Source: Diphasiastrum complanatum
Taxonomy: Eukaryota > Streptophyta > Lycopodiopsida > Lycopodiales > Lycopodiaceae
Direction: 5' to 3'
NCBI GenBank assembly: GCA_029204225.1
Contig: CM055097.1
Span: forward strand, 6,901,676-6,965,675
Length of the DNA: 64,000 bases
Shown: in pieces, positions 1 through 10,438 of the stretch
Numbering within the stretch: position 1 is the stretch's first letter
Layout of the letters: each line of letters opens with the position of its first letter
Notes under the pieces: generated by a model
The model's database searches: none
What the model was told of the DNA's origin: nothing
The model's input: only the letters and a program-made list of their open reading frames with translations
Position numbers and translations under genes: made by a program

Positions 1-84
<84 letters not shown>
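1..84. repeat. (GA)n microsatellite, (CT)n tail of LINE fragment
   Basis: Uninterrupted GA dinucleotides open the window. On the minus strand this is a (CT)n run that directly follows the 3' end of the LINE fragment to its right, whose last bases are a TTAATAAAG-type end. The same junction recurs near 16.42, 25.20 and 28.57 kb, so this array is read as the 3' tail of a retrotransposed copy. Its left end is cut by the window. Confidence 0.8.
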
Positions 85-88
<4 letters not shown>

Positions 89-1250
89 AAGCTTTATTAA
101 CGTCTTTTCTATGCCAAAGGCGTATAAGACGAACAAGTACATCAACTAAGTTGGACACAAGACGGATCAGTGCCGTCAAAGTAGAAAAAACAAACAAAGA
201 AACTAGGAAGAGAGTCATATAGCCAGGATTATATGGTACGCAGACCATTTACATGTTCAACTGGACATCTCTTCATTTCTCTATCTCAAATTCTATCTCA
301 GAATTATCATTAACTATAGGCTTTTGATCTATAATACCATCACGATAGATAAGCCGTTTGCCAGTTGATAGAGCTTCTTGTCTTGCCTTCTTACGTTCTT
401 GAACTTGGATGAAGGTAAGATCTTCGTCCAGGTAGATTTTGGTTTCTCGCAATTTGAATCTCTTCCCAAGAACTTCACGTCGGTGGGACACAGATGTGAA
501 GCGGATGACAAGAGTATCTAGGTCCTTTTTAGGTCGCCAGGTAGTTTCCATTCCTTTGCTATGGTGTTGAAGATCTCCTTCCAAAAATTTCTCAGCTTCT
601 GCAACAGCATTTTGAGAGTTCGGAATAGCTCTAACACGAACATTGAGAGCTTTATGCTCTCGCAGACGACTCTTAGTGAACGTGGTTGAGATAAGCGAAG
701 GTGAAGGCGGAGGTGGAGAGATAATTGGAGACGAACCTTTAAGCACATCTGCCCATGACTGGACATCCATATGGTGTTGTTCCACCTGATTTTCGAGTTG
801 CTGGATTTTTGCCGAAGTAGCGATTTGGGAAGATGCTTCACTTTTTATAACTGTAACTTCGTTCTTGAGTTCTTGAATGGAAGTATCCAACTTCTGAAGA
901 TGCGATTGCACCACTAGAAGCAGGGAATCATGAGAAGCCAGTTGCTCTCTGTGATTGTTGAGGTATTCAAATAGACGGAGTTGATCATCCCGAAGAAGTT
1001 TGACCAATGCATATGGAGGGAGAGAAACAGGTGCTTCTGGAGTGTTTGGAGTCAAGGGAATAGCTACAGTAGTTTCACTATTGTCAAGAATAGGGTTTGA
1101 TGGAGAGATATGAACCCCAACAGGCATAGGAGGAGGAGGGGTAGGTGGATCTGGCTGTAAGGAAGATGTTGAAGCATTGTTGGAGACGGAGGATGGTTCA
1201 AAAGTGGTGGCAACGACTCCTTTGCAACGTGGCATTATGAGGTATCCAGC
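85..1250 (-). mobile_element. LINE fragment (ORF1 plus 3' end only)
   Basis: Minus-strand non-LTR retrotransposon remnant made of an ORF1-like frame (273-1235), about 190 bp of 3' sequence and the (CT)n tail at 1-84. No endonuclease or reverse transcriptase lies between ORF1 and the 3' end, so this copy has an internal deletion or is a non-autonomous derivative. The 5' side runs into GATGG/CAGC-rich sequence, part of which (GATCAGCGATGG) also occurs at the 5' end of the LINE near 21.93 kb. It would lie in an upstream intron of the SWC4-like gene. Confidence 0.75.
273..1235 (-). CDS. LINE ORF1-like RNA-binding protein
   Basis: An open frame of 320 residues starts at the ATG at 1235. It has a Pro/Ser/Thr-rich N-terminus (residues about 15-75), a predicted coiled-coil stretch (about 80-155, with QLRLFEYLNNHREQL and later heptad-like Leu/Ile spacing) and a C-terminal domain (about 190-300). 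That last part (HKALNVRVRAIPN..., then LVIRFTSVSHRREVL and KIYLDEDLTFIQVQERKKARQEA) has the order of the RRM-like plus C-terminal domains of L1-type ORF1 proteins. The minus-strand frame at 24.40-24.75 kb is clearly related (KALNVRVRGI, LETTLGHNNQGME). This is intact ORF1-type coding without a partner ORF2. Function in transposition is inferred from the family. Confidence 0.7.
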   Translation of the reverse strand: MPRCKGVVATTFEPSSVSNNASTSSLQPDPPTPPPPMPVGVHISPSNPILDNSETTVAIPLTPNTPEAPVSLPPYALVKLLRDDQLRLFEYLNNHREQLASHDSLLLVVQSHLQKLDTSIQELKNEVTVIKSEASSQIATSAKIQQLENQVEQHHMDVQSWADVLKGSSPIISPPPPSPSLISTTFTKSRLREHKALNVRVRAIPNSQNAVAEAEKFLEGDLQHHSKGMETTWRPKKDLDTLVIRFTSVSHRREVLGKRFKLRETKIYLDEDLTFIQVQERKKARQEALSTGKRLIYRDGIIDQKPIVNDNSEIEFEIEK

Positions 1251-1419
1251 AGATCAGCGATGAGGGACAACAAGGTGCGATGGAAGACAGCGATGGAGCC
1301 AGCAGATCAGCGATGGAGGACAGGTGCAGAAATGCGATGGAGGCCAGCAGATCCGCCAGCAGATGGAGCAGGTGCGATGGAGGAAGGGCGATGGAGGACA
1401 GCCATCGCTAGGCCATCGC
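1251..1419. repeat. GATGG/CAGC-rich short-period repeat
   Basis: Irregular reiteration of GCGATGGAGG, CCAGCAGATC and CAGGTGCG motifs between the LINE ORF1 start and the next GA array. A related motif lies at the 5' end of the minus-strand LINE near 21.93 kb, so this is probably LINE 5'UTR with local repeat expansion. Confidence 0.5.

Positions 1420-1513
<94 letters not shown>
1420..1513. repeat. (GA)n microsatellite
   Basis: About 94 bp of GA with a single AC interruption near 1471. It lies on the 5' side of the minus-strand LINE remnant and is not followed by the LINE 3' terminal motif, unlike the array at 1-84. Confidence 0.9.
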
Positions 1514-1514
<1 letters not shown>

Positions 1515-1954
1515 CGAACTTTTCAGAATGAAATACTTGCTAATTGATCTCTAACACTATGTAAGCTCTCTGACTTTATCATGTAGTTCAATGTTAAGTA
1601 ATTTTTTTGAAAAACTATAAATGTGCGGAATGCAACTTTGTACACTTTCATTCTATTTTCTATTGTTTTTTTAGGAAAAGGAAATCAAACAGTTATTAAC
1701 TTACTGATAAGTATAGGCTTGTTTGAAGGTTGACAATACATTGTAGATTAGAAGAATAGCTTTGCATTGTAGCTCTAATTGCTAGTTGTTTTCTAAGGAT
1801 CAGAGTAGGCGCTATTTGGAAGTTCATAGAGTAGTACATAAACGGTTTGATTTGCTTGTGATAACATTTTGTACTTGTTTAACTAACAAATAAATTGTAA
1901 GTTGCCTATTTCCATTTATTGAAGTGTTTGTTAGTCTGGATGTATTCTTATCAG

Positions 1955-2128
1955 GCTGAAGACGAGACAGAGTTGGCAACTACAGTTCTAGCATCTAGTG
2001 CATCAATGGTGGACCAAATAGACAAAAGTTCTCAAACCACAACACGAGCATCTTCACCTTTGTCTTTACCTAATACGGTGGCCATTGGTGGTTTAGTTGT
2101 GACTGCTGGTGGCAATGGACCACACGTG
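1955..2128 (+). CDS. SWC4: SWC4/DMAP1-like exon (first visible)
   Basis: The acceptor is TTCTTATCAG before 1955. The frame gives 58 residues beginning AEDETELATTVLA and containing DQIDKSSQTTTRASSPLSLP. The 3' boundary is ambiguous by one codon (after 2125 or 2128) because both GTGGTC and GTCTCT could be the donor; both keep phase 0. A (TC)n run begins at once after the donor. This part follows the Myb-like region in the family and is polar and Ser/Thr-rich. Earlier exons lie outside the window. Confidence 0.8.
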
Positions 2129-2130
2129 GT

Positions 2131-2155
2131 CTCTCTCTCTCTCTCTCTCTCTCTC
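2131..2155. repeat. (TC)n at splice donor
   Basis: Twenty-five bases of CT repeat start within a few bases of the 5' splice site of the first visible SWC4-like exon and make up the head of a 198-bp intron. Confidence 0.85.
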
Positions 2156-2326
2156 ATATTTATATGCTATCCATTGAATCTTTAATTGGCAATTTTGTCA
2201 CAATAACCTGACTTCATCATTTTCTAGTTTGTAGCTCCACAATTTTTTTAAGATTCAATGCTTGACTATGTTCATTATTTTGGGAAAACTATGAGATTTA
2301 AACTCACAAGTGGTTTGCTATTGCAG

Positions 2327-2437
2327 CCTCAAGTGTGTTTAAGGAGTGCATTGTTGACTCAAATGATCCATTCAACTGTGACTTCAATTGGTGCACGAAC
2401 AATCAAACGCGTTGATCAGGCTCTTGAAAATTTAGGG
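2327..2437 (+). CDS. SWC4: SWC4/DMAP1-like exon 2 (visible)
   Basis: Acceptor TTGCTATTGCAG; donor GGG|GTAATA. The 111-bp exon, phase 0 at both ends, encodes 37 residues with LLTQMIHSTV and IGARTIKRVDQALENLG. This is the best-conserved C-terminal block of plant SWC4/DMAP1 proteins as remembered. The donor sits 6 bp before a (GT)n(GA)n compound array that opens the giant intron. Confidence 0.88.
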
Positions 2438-2443
2438 GTAATA

Positions 2444-2510
<67 letters not shown>
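2444..2510. repeat. (GT)n(GA)n compound microsatellite
   Basis: (GT)n at 2444-2463 followed by (GA)n to 2510, beginning 6 bp inside the giant intron. No LINE 3' terminal motif follows it, so it is not obviously a retrotransposon tail. Confidence 0.9.
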
Positions 2511-2514
<4 letters not shown>

Positions 2515-5299
2515 TGATACAAGAAGTTTTAGAGGGATCTTCTCAGAACCAAAAAAACTTCTTGAAGTCTCCACATAGGTAGCATAAGCGCTTGCAAGTC
2601 ACACATTGATACAAAGTGGGAAGGGATCTCATAAGGTTAGTACCAAGATAGACGTTGCCTCTCGAGTGAAGTTCTCTAGTCGATGTATAAGTTATATACA
2701 CCACCATATGACCTTTCAATACTTATTATCTATTGGGCCCATAAGGCATATCTTTTTTGTTGTTGTTGCATGTATATATTTTTTCTAAGCTTTGCCTCAT
2801 GGCATCACTAACTTCTTTAATTAAATTTGTGAATTTGGATAATTCCAATCGTACAAATAAATATCTTTATTTCTTAGTTCAGTAAGTCATGCTTCTAAAA
2901 GTAGCTCCCACTTTTCGATTTGGACTAGTATTTGCCTTGATTGAAAATTGCTAGAATGTTCCTTTAGGGGTTCCCGTCTTAGTATAAATAGTGTGGCTAC
3001 TATTGGGATGACATCTTTTGATGTGATTTGGTTTTGGACTTCATTGTAGGTGGCACGATCACAGTTCTTGTAGGGATCTAATGTAGCCACTATTGGGACT
3101 ATAACTTATGAGTCGATTCAGTTTGGGAGTTCATTGTCGGTGATTCCATCATAGTTCGTGTAGAGATTGACCACATTATGACTTGTATTTGATTTTCATT
3201 TAGTAATCTTAGTTGGAGCTTACTTTTTGTTTATCTTTTATTGTCTTTTGAGCTAATGTGATGCTATATTTGTGAACATGGTGATGTAACCCCTCTCTAG
3301 AGAACAGATTAGAACCACATCATCCGCTTATAATAGTATGGACATAAGTATATCACCCAACCTACCATCAATAGTACCGTTGTAGTTAATGAGTGTCTCC
3401 AACTTGTTGATTTTCATTCCAACGAGAGTACAAGAGGGTGGGCATTCCTATTTGACCCAATGCTGCTGAGGATTGTCTTTGATGTACTCGTGTTCTGAAG
3501 CATCCTGTACTTCTCATATAGTGCCATAACTGCAAGTACCAAGTTTGATATAAGTCCAAAGATCTGGCAATCTCTAGATAAGCATGTCTCATGATAAGAG
3601 AGTTAGAAGACCGATGAGTCTACAAAGCAACATAGATCCTCTCATGTTTATATCTAGTTTCCTCATTAAGTTCCCTCAATGTGAAGTTATGATCCGTGGT
3701 AGAATAGTGTTCCCAATAACCTGCTGACCCAACTAGCTTCCTTGCTTAATGCTGTCTCAAGCATAGTCCATACAACGTGGCAATAAGATGGCTAATTATA
3801 GTTGCGCAATAATATTCCAAGTTCATGGGGTCGATATAATTGTGGATCAAATGGGTAATGTTCGTGCACTAAGAGGGAGGAAAATCAGAGATTACAATGC
3901 TAGTAAGAAGGTTGGCGAGAGTGAGGGATGAGGGGGTTGGACACGAGAACTTCAATATCCTTTCTTTCTTTCGGGTTTTTTTGCAAGGGCTTCTAGAACC
4001 GTATGGGGTGTGAAAAGTGAGACTTCTTTGATGGGCATGGAGAAATGGGGATAATCATGTTTGCAAAATATCCTATACAAGATGTTACCTTATTGGGAGC
4101 GAATTTGTAGACCACTCAATGGTGTAAGTGGCTCGTGGAGATATTGATGCCAGATGAGGAGCTATAAAGTAATGGAGTATGTCTTTCATTTTTTCCATTC
4201 ATATAGGCTCTCTTCTCATTTGAGTGGCCTTTTATATTTGTGTTTAGTCTCGCCTAGAAGTTAAGGGGATGTGGCACATATTTTGGTGGCATATGAATAG
4301 AAGCTACGACATTCCTCATTTTACTAGGTGTTACGAGGAAAAATAGGTCGTGAGCGAGCAGCTTTACAACAAGAAATGGGGATAATCATGTTTGCAAATA
4401 TCCTATACAAGATGGTACCTTATTGGGAGCGAATTTGTAGACCAGTCAATGGTGTAAGTGGCTCGTGGAGAAACTAATGCCAGATGAGGAGCTATAAAGT
4501 AATGCAGCATGTCTTTCACTTTTTCCATTCATATAGGCTCTCTTCTTACATTTGAGTAGCCTGTCATATTTGTGTTTAGTCTCGCCTAGAAGTTGAGGGG
4601 ATGTGGCACATATTTTGGTGGCAAAATCCTCTCATGAGTGATTGTGGGGAAAGCATGAGGTGATGGGAGACTGCCACAAATCACAGCCCCCAACAATGGT
4701 GGTAATGCATATTTCACTCCTCAAGAAGTGTAAAATCGCTTTGATGATCAAGGCGACACATTTCTCGTTTGCATAAGATATTAAAGAGTGTAAGTCACTA
4801 GCTTGGTCCCGAAGGAGGCAATAGTATCTCCCAAAAATCTTGTAGTGGAGAGGATGCTAGAAGACAAAATGCTTCTTTGCCTCTGTCACCACCATGAGAG
4901 ACATTGGCCAATTCTCTAATACCTCCCTACCTCTAGCGCAATGAAACCCAGAGCTTCTCCCGATGCAATCCAAAGACTATGAAATAGTCCAAAGGCCAAG
5001 TAAGAGGGTAGTGTAGGAAGACCAGCCACATCTAGCTCCGAAAACTCTTCTGTAGAAGTCTAGTTTGACCCTCGAAGAGCCCAATCAAACATGTTGAATG
5101 TACTCTCGATAGATAAACTGCCAAATGTAATCATGCGAGTCCTAAGAAGCTGGTAACTCTACTCAAAAAATGCCTTGGATGAGGTAAGTGCCAACCATGG
5201 GCATAGGCTAGTATCAGAAACTACAAGCCCAAAGGAAATAATCTTTTGCATATCAATATGAACATGGCCACCACTTGTATAGGAGGCATAACAAATTCT
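2511..5299. other. Intronic sequence without recognised gene
   Basis: AT-rich intronic DNA. I see no convincing coding on either strand. It contains a local direct duplication (listed separately) and repeated phrases around 2960-3130 (a GTAGCCACTATTGGGA-type motif and a TTGTAGGTGGCACGATC/TTGTCGGTGATTCCATC pair). The right part probably grades into the old minus-strand LINE fragment that ends at element B. Confidence 0.5.
4041..4620. repeat. Direct tandem duplication, about 331-bp period
   Basis: The segment beginning AGAAATGGGGATAATCATG at 4041 recurs at 4372. The two copies match closely for about 250 bp (shared CCTATACAAGATG, GGGAGCGAATTTGTAGACCA, AAGTGGCTCGTGGAG, CCATTCATATAGGCTC) with small indels. 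No coding potential is seen in either copy. Confidence 0.8.
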
Positions 5300-5476
5300 A
5301 TAAGGATGATCGCATGTGGAATTGACGATTTACCATTCTGCATGCATAGCAATAGGTGTAACTAAAGTGTTGAAAAGGTGCCACTTTTTGGATCTCACAT
5401 ATGCCACCTGAAACAAAGCTACTCCATCTGGACCATGGAGGCACGATAAATATCCCCCCAATATGCTTGGGAATAC
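5300..5476 (-). mobile_element. LINE ORF2 C-terminal fragment, left arm split by element B
   Basis: The minus-strand frame ending here (GGYLSCLHGPDG...) resembles the LINE segment at 26.01-26.23 kb, including the shared DNA phrase CACGATAAATA followed by a C run. The fragment stops at the AATAC target-site duplication of element B, and LINE sequence resumes on the far side at 16064. How far it extends left of 5300 is not clear. Confidence 0.6.
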
Positions 5477-5999
5477 TGTCACGACCCTAATTGGATTTGG
5501 ACCATTAGGCTGTACCTTGGACATTGGGGACGGACCTAACTTGGATAATAGCTGAGTAGGGTTGTGTGGACTAATAACTACTTTGCATGCGGTACTAGCA
5601 TGTGTGTTGCATGCATGCTTGGGTGTAAGCGTGCATTCACTATGATTTTGCACGAGTCCTAGCTATTATGGGATAGGGATATTCCTACATGCAATACACA
5701 TGCATGGTAGGTTGGCATGATTTGATAGATGGCTTCCATGTGGATTGTGTGCATGGGTAGGTGGGGTGGATTTTACACTCTGTATACACCCACCAATGTC
5801 TATGTGAATCGTGGAAAGTTCTACGACTGTATGCTGTTGGATTGGGAAGCATATTTATTGATCGGATTTGCCTTTCTCCTTGGTGCTCGGAGGCTAGATC
5901 CGTACTGATCTAGGGTTTGGTTGGGAAGGTTTGGTTTACTGCAATCTCTCTCTTGTTTATTGGTACTCCAGTTTGGTTTTGATCTCCATGGGCTTTTTA
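5477..5999 (+). repeat. Left LTR of element B
   Basis: 523 bp, starts TGTCACGACC and ends GGCTTTTTA. It is followed immediately by the primer-binding-like sequence and matched by the right LTR at about 15560-16058. It ends in TA rather than the usual CA, and so does the right copy. Confidence 0.82.
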
Positions 6000-6082
6000 T
6001 TGGTATTATAGCCTCGAACCAAACCGTGGAGGTGATAACTACAAGCTAGTTGGTGCGAATCCACAATTTGTAGCCAGGGTAG

Positions 6083-6560
6083 TTTTATGGCCATATTCGG
6101 TTAAGGACCTGGAATAGTCCTAAATCGGTAGACCGGCCCTCCAGTACTCGAGATTATTGGTCACGCCATGATTTAATTCCATGTCAAGGCCTGTTTGTGA
6201 CTAATTACCTTGAGAGGACCCAGACACTCTAATTGAGACATATGGAGTATTGCATGCCTGTGTGACGGATATAGGCAGGAGGATTGCATGAAGAGTTGAG
6301 ACCTATTTATAGTTGACCTGCATGGGGGTTGCATGGTTTCATGCACAGGACTCTACTCTCTATATAATGAGGTGGGGATTCTCCCGTCGACATATTGGGT
6401 TTAGGTTATCAGTTTCTCTCTTCTTCTCTTGCTTCACATGGCATGGCTTGGGGGCTAGATCCAGGTTTGATCTAGGATTGGTTGGGCGGTTTGGCTCCAT
6501 AGTCTCTCCTATTGTGTTCTCCTATCCTCATCTTAGGGGTAACCCTGTGGCCTCTTTACA
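6083..6560 (+). repeat. 5' LTR of element A
   Basis: It begins TTTTATGG where the 3' copy has TGTTATGG, so the terminal TG is mutated in this copy. It ends CTTTACA. A TATATAATGAGG stretch near 6360, shared by both LTRs, is a plausible core promoter. Confidence 0.88.
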
Positions 6561-6561
6561 T

Positions 6562-6573
6562 TGGTATCAGAGC
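6562..6573 (+). promoter_or_regulatory. Primer-binding site of element A (tRNA-iMet type)
   Basis: TGGTATCAGAGC lies two bases after the 5' LTR. This is the usual plant LTR-element primer site complementary to the 3' end of initiator tRNA(Met). Confidence 0.9.
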
Positions 6574-7816
6574 CCGGCTAAGATGCGGTCTTGGATAGGA
6601 GTGGAGGCAAGCTCTACATCGAATTGGAAGAGCAAAGCACTTGGAGTTACATCCCGGTTTGGAGTGCTGAATCCTCAAAGGAGGTTTGGAATTGGAATTG
6701 TTAATTCTTGGAGCTCTTCAAAATTGTCGGTAACGTGCCTATCGACATGTTTTAATTTTGAAGGAGAAGCTGAGAATTAGTCTTGTAATTTCATTCTGAA
6801 TTTTCTGGTTTTTGAGAAGAATTCCAATTCATGTTTAATGTTTTGCATGTGTGAATCATTAGGCTTATTTCGTAGACTCACATACTTTGGGCATTTGGAT
6901 AGATTCAAGAATCTGTTATGTTGGTGGTGGTATGGATTCATGCATGACTAACTTTGTTTAGGCCTATTCTCAAACTCGTTTTGAGATTTGAAGCCTTGGA
7001 TTGCTATTGAAAGCCATGAGACAGCAGGTTCTAGCACTGGTGGGTATTCTCAATTTTTTTTTGTTTTGCATAGGAGTTGCAGACAGAGAACCCAGGGGCT
7101 ATGTGGTTGTCAGGCTTTAATCTGCCTTGTAAGTCAAATTTGAAGGCGGTAGGCAAACTGTTGTCTATGTCTTTGTCTCCTGAGTACCTGGGATTGGTGA
7201 TGTCTTGACACTGCTGCTCGCCCTTCCTAACATTTTAAGTCTTCTTGATCTGTAAAAATACCCTTTCCCGTGGTTGGATTGCGGGTAGAAGATGCATCTG
7301 TTCGATTATTCAGGTGAATAATCATGCAACTTTCACTTGTTTTCTTGGAGAGAGTAAGGACAGTGTTAGGGGATTCACGATTTGAATGTGGGAAGTGTCA
7401 GGATTGAGAGCAGTAAGCATTAGATCGATTTCAGATCTGGAGGTTAACCTGATGGCAGCAGGTCGCTGATAGAGAGTGTAGATTTATCCCCAAGCGATGG
7501 AGAGCGGTTGAGACCTGTCGTTGGATCGTGAGTGCCGCGCAGAACCTAGCTGTGCTTCTAGTCTCTCTCTATCCTCAAGAGATCGCGGCTGGAGGTCTTC
7601 ACTATCTCGATGATGGCGGCTGTAACAACGTTCAATTCCTCTTTCAATCCCTTTTAAAACCCTATTAGGTTTATCTCTGAGTACTTGTTTGATATGGAAG
7701 TCGGACTAAGAATAATGTTTTCCTCGGTTAATATTGTAAGTTAAAGGAACTGTTCCTATAATTCTTTCCTGTCTTGAGGAGCTTCTAAGGATAGAAGCAG
7801 TTTAAGGAGGGAAGAA

Positions 7817-8290
7817 TGTTATGGCCATATTCGGTTAAGGACCTGGAATAGTCCTAATATGGTAGACCGGCCCTCCAGTACTCGAGATTATTGGTCACGC
7901 ATGATTTAATTCCATGTCAAGGCCTGTTTGTGACTAATTACCTTAAGAGGACCCAGACACTCTAATTGAGACATATGGAGTATTGCATGCCTGTGTGACG
8001 GATATAGGCAAGAGGATTGCATGAAGAGATGAGACCTATTTATAGTTGACCTGCATGGAGGTTGCATGGTTTTATGCACAGGGTCTACTCTCTATATAAT
8101 GAGGTGGGGATTCTCCCGTCGACATATTGGGTTTAGGTTACCAGTTTCTCTCTTCTCCTCTTGCTTCACATGGCATGGCTTGGGCTAGATCCAGGTTTGA
8201 TCTAGGATTGGTTGGGCGGTTTGGCTCCATAGTCTCTCCTATTGTGTTCTCCTATCCTCATCTTAGGGGTAACCCTGTGGGGTCTTTACA
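7817..8290 (+). repeat. 3' LTR of element A
   Basis: Starts TGTTATGGCC, ends CTTTACA, followed by GGTAG (target duplication). The purine-rich tract AAGGAGGGAAGAA immediately before it is the likely polypurine tract. Confidence 0.9.
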
Positions 8291-8743
8291 GGTAGTGTGG
8301 AATCGATTGTCATCCAAGTAGGTAGCTCGCCTGGTTTTGGATGAATTGGTTGTTACCGTTGTGATATCGGGTAATGGTCGTATTCTCGATATGCTGTGAA
8401 ATTTTTTTAAAGAGTTGCAAAAACTTTTGGAGAGGCTGGGAGGAGTTTGAATAGCAGAATGGAGAGCGATATTGAATGGAAATTTCAAGCTTCTATTGAA
8501 AGGTTCACTATGTTTTTTAAATCCTTTGTTTTTTGGTGATTTAGGCAAGAAAGCCTTACTGCATCTATTGTTTACTTTTGAGAAGTAATCTGAAAAGGAG
8601 GGAACTGTAGAGGGTTCAGAAGAGAAGCAACTATGAGTGTGGCATATTCGTTTGCCCTGGCAGGTTCCCTCTTGTTTTGGCTTTCTCAGAGTAGAAAATA
8701 AAAAAGGGAATGGAAGACTTGCCAAATCTGTAACTATGCATGT

Positions 8744-8953
8744 TGTTAAGCCAAGAAAAAGACGGGTTTCCCATCTCTTTCCTGGTCGTGTGTACGGGAA
8801 GTGGGCTCGGTCCAACTAGGAGCCTTGGAGATGTTGCCTTTCACCAACTAGCTTAAGATCTAATCATAAAACTGTATTCTAAGCATATCTCACACTCACA
8901 TTACCATGAAGAGAGAGGAAGAGAGATTATGAGGGAGGGAAAGAGAGAAAGCA

Positions 8954-9016
<63 letters not shown>

Positions 9017-9470
9017 GAACCAAGAGGAAAGAGAGGAGATGGAGAAGAAAGGAGAGAAAGAGAGAGAGAGATCAAGAGAGAAAATGGGCAGAGTTCTATT
9101 AACCTTCAAATGATGGAAATACAAGGAAAATGATCCCTTTTTATAAGAGTGTGAGTGGAACCTCCTCATCACCCATTGGCTACTGAAGTTCCATTAGGAT
9201 CACAATCTTGACCGTCCGAATCACTTTGTGTTTCTTAACTTAGGAACTTGCAAAAGCTAAGTTAAAAATATTTTGTTTAAATATTAGTGCACATGATGGC
9301 ACTTTCTAGCCTAAAGGCCCAATGTTGGACTTATATGCGCAGAATGCCAACTTGTTACCTAATCCTAATATTTCCGACTCTCTACCACATTCATGTAGCG
9401 TTTGGGTTTACTATAGGAGCCTTTTGCCGACTCTTAGAATATTCCATGTCATTCCTAGAATCGGGCAACA
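8744..9470 (-). repeat. 3' LTR of element C (left copy)
   Basis: 727 bp. It is longer than the other copy mainly because of an expanded GA-rich tract (8956-9080). On the minus strand a short purine tract GGGAGAA precedes it and could be the polypurine tract. Confidence 0.82.
8956..9011. repeat. (GA)n inside LTR of element C
   Basis: Pure GA run continued by impure GA-rich sequence to about 9080. The sister LTR has a shorter run at 13662-13695, so array length changed after insertion. Confidence 0.88.
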
Positions 9471-9695
9471 TTCTCCCACGACCAAATAGGTGCCAGTCCC
9501 ATGGCACTGCCTGTGACGGATCTTTGGGATGGTAGTGTTTTGTTGTTGATGAGTCCATGGCGTTGTCACAATTGTAGAGAGCATAGATATATATTTTTGT
9601 TTTGCCTCAGGAAAAGTGTAGATAAGTGTTCGCTTATGTAAAACCTGATGCTTTATTGATGGATGGTGTCGCAAGAACCCGGACTTGCCCGATTT

Positions 9696-10265
9696 TCAAT
9701 AAAATTCTGGTGGCCATTCTTGATAGCCTTGTTCCTCAACAAATGGATAGCTGTCGTCATTGAAAACCGGGTCCCAAGATAACAATTGTTGGCATGGATC
9801 TTCATAGAATGGTGCAACTGTTATCGATGGTATTGTCAAAGGTTCGCTCAATTGGTATGACAAATAGGATAGGGTTGATTGACTGCTTAATCGATCCACG
9901 TGTTCATGATATGCCTGAACTTGAAGACTTTCTTCGGCAGTCAAGAGTACCGCTTGAGTACAAGGTTTTGATACTTGAAGTGTTGGTGCTTGTTGGATGG
10001 GTGGCCGTGTCGGGCTTGGATTCCCTAGATTTGGCCCTTTGATTGTTGATGTAACCGGATTTGGCGTTGTGGTGGTTGGCTTGCTGCTGGAACACGTTGG
10101 CTTCAGGGGTTGACTACTCGTTGTTGATCTCTGCAATGGGTTGTAATCAACTGCCTTGGCCTTGCCTCTGTCAGTGTTCTCTGTAGGAGTCTTCGTGAAA
10201 GCACATTTGACTTGTGAATCATAAGGCTTACAAGTTGTGAGTTCAGTTGGTATTACAACGTCCAA
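9696..10265 (-). CDS. Element C low-complexity gag-adjacent frame
   Basis: A 189-residue open frame downstream of the gag frame on the same strand. It is rich in Pro, Ser, Thr and Gln (TSSQPLKPTCSSSKPTTTTP) with an acidic/aromatic C-terminus (DDSYPFVEEQGYQEWPPEFY). No conserved domain was recognised. It may be the C-terminal part of the same gag protein separated by a stop or frameshift in 10266-10438. The function is unknown. Confidence 0.45.
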   Translation of the reverse strand: MDVVIPTELTTCKPYDSQVKCAFTKTPTENTDRGKAKAVDYNPLQRSTTSSQPLKPTCSSSKPTTTTPNPVTSTIKGPNLGNPSPTRPPIQQAPTLQVSKPCTQAVLLTAEESLQVQAYHEHVDRLSSQSTLSYLSYQLSEPLTIPSITVAPFYEDPCQQLLSWDPVFNDDSYPFVEEQGYQEWPPEFY

Positions 10266-10438
10266 GGATCATTGTATCGTCTGTTGAACAATTTCTGGTA
10301 GTTTCTTCATAAGATCAGCTATCGCTTGTTGCTTGATTGTCTCTACCAGTTTCGTCTTGTTTGAACGTACTAATTCTTTTGACGGATCTTTCAGCACATT
10401 TGGCGACCTTTGCAATATCCCTCGATTCAGCAACCATT

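Larger units (their letters stand above)
6083..8290 (+). mobile_element. Non-autonomous LTR retrotransposon A (LARD/TRIM-like)
   Basis: LTRs at 6083-6560 (478 bp) and 7817-8290 (474 bp) are near identical over their length. An exact 5-bp target duplication GGTAG flanks them (6078-6082, 8291-8295). The initiator-Met primer site TGGTATCAGAGC lies at 6562-6573, and a purine tract ends at 7816 next to the right LTR. The internal region is about 1.26 kb and has no recognisable gag or pol. High LTR similarity and the perfect duplication suggest the youngest insertion in this nest. It would need proteins from another element to move. Confidence 0.92.

Noticed and set aside
1260-1547. Open frames of alternating Arg-Glu or Leu-Ser across GA arrays (here and at 2.26, 9.0, 16.3, 28.4, 43.2, 51.5, 58.2 and 60.8 kb)
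   Set aside because: Dinucleotide repeats have no stop codon in several frames. The frames are an automatic result of (GA)n/(CT)n and show no conserved sequence around them.
8258-8815. 185-residue minus-strand open frame across the element A/B/C junctions
   Set aside because: It crosses the A 3' LTR end, B interior and C LTR, so it cannot be one ancestral gene, and it has no recognisable domain.
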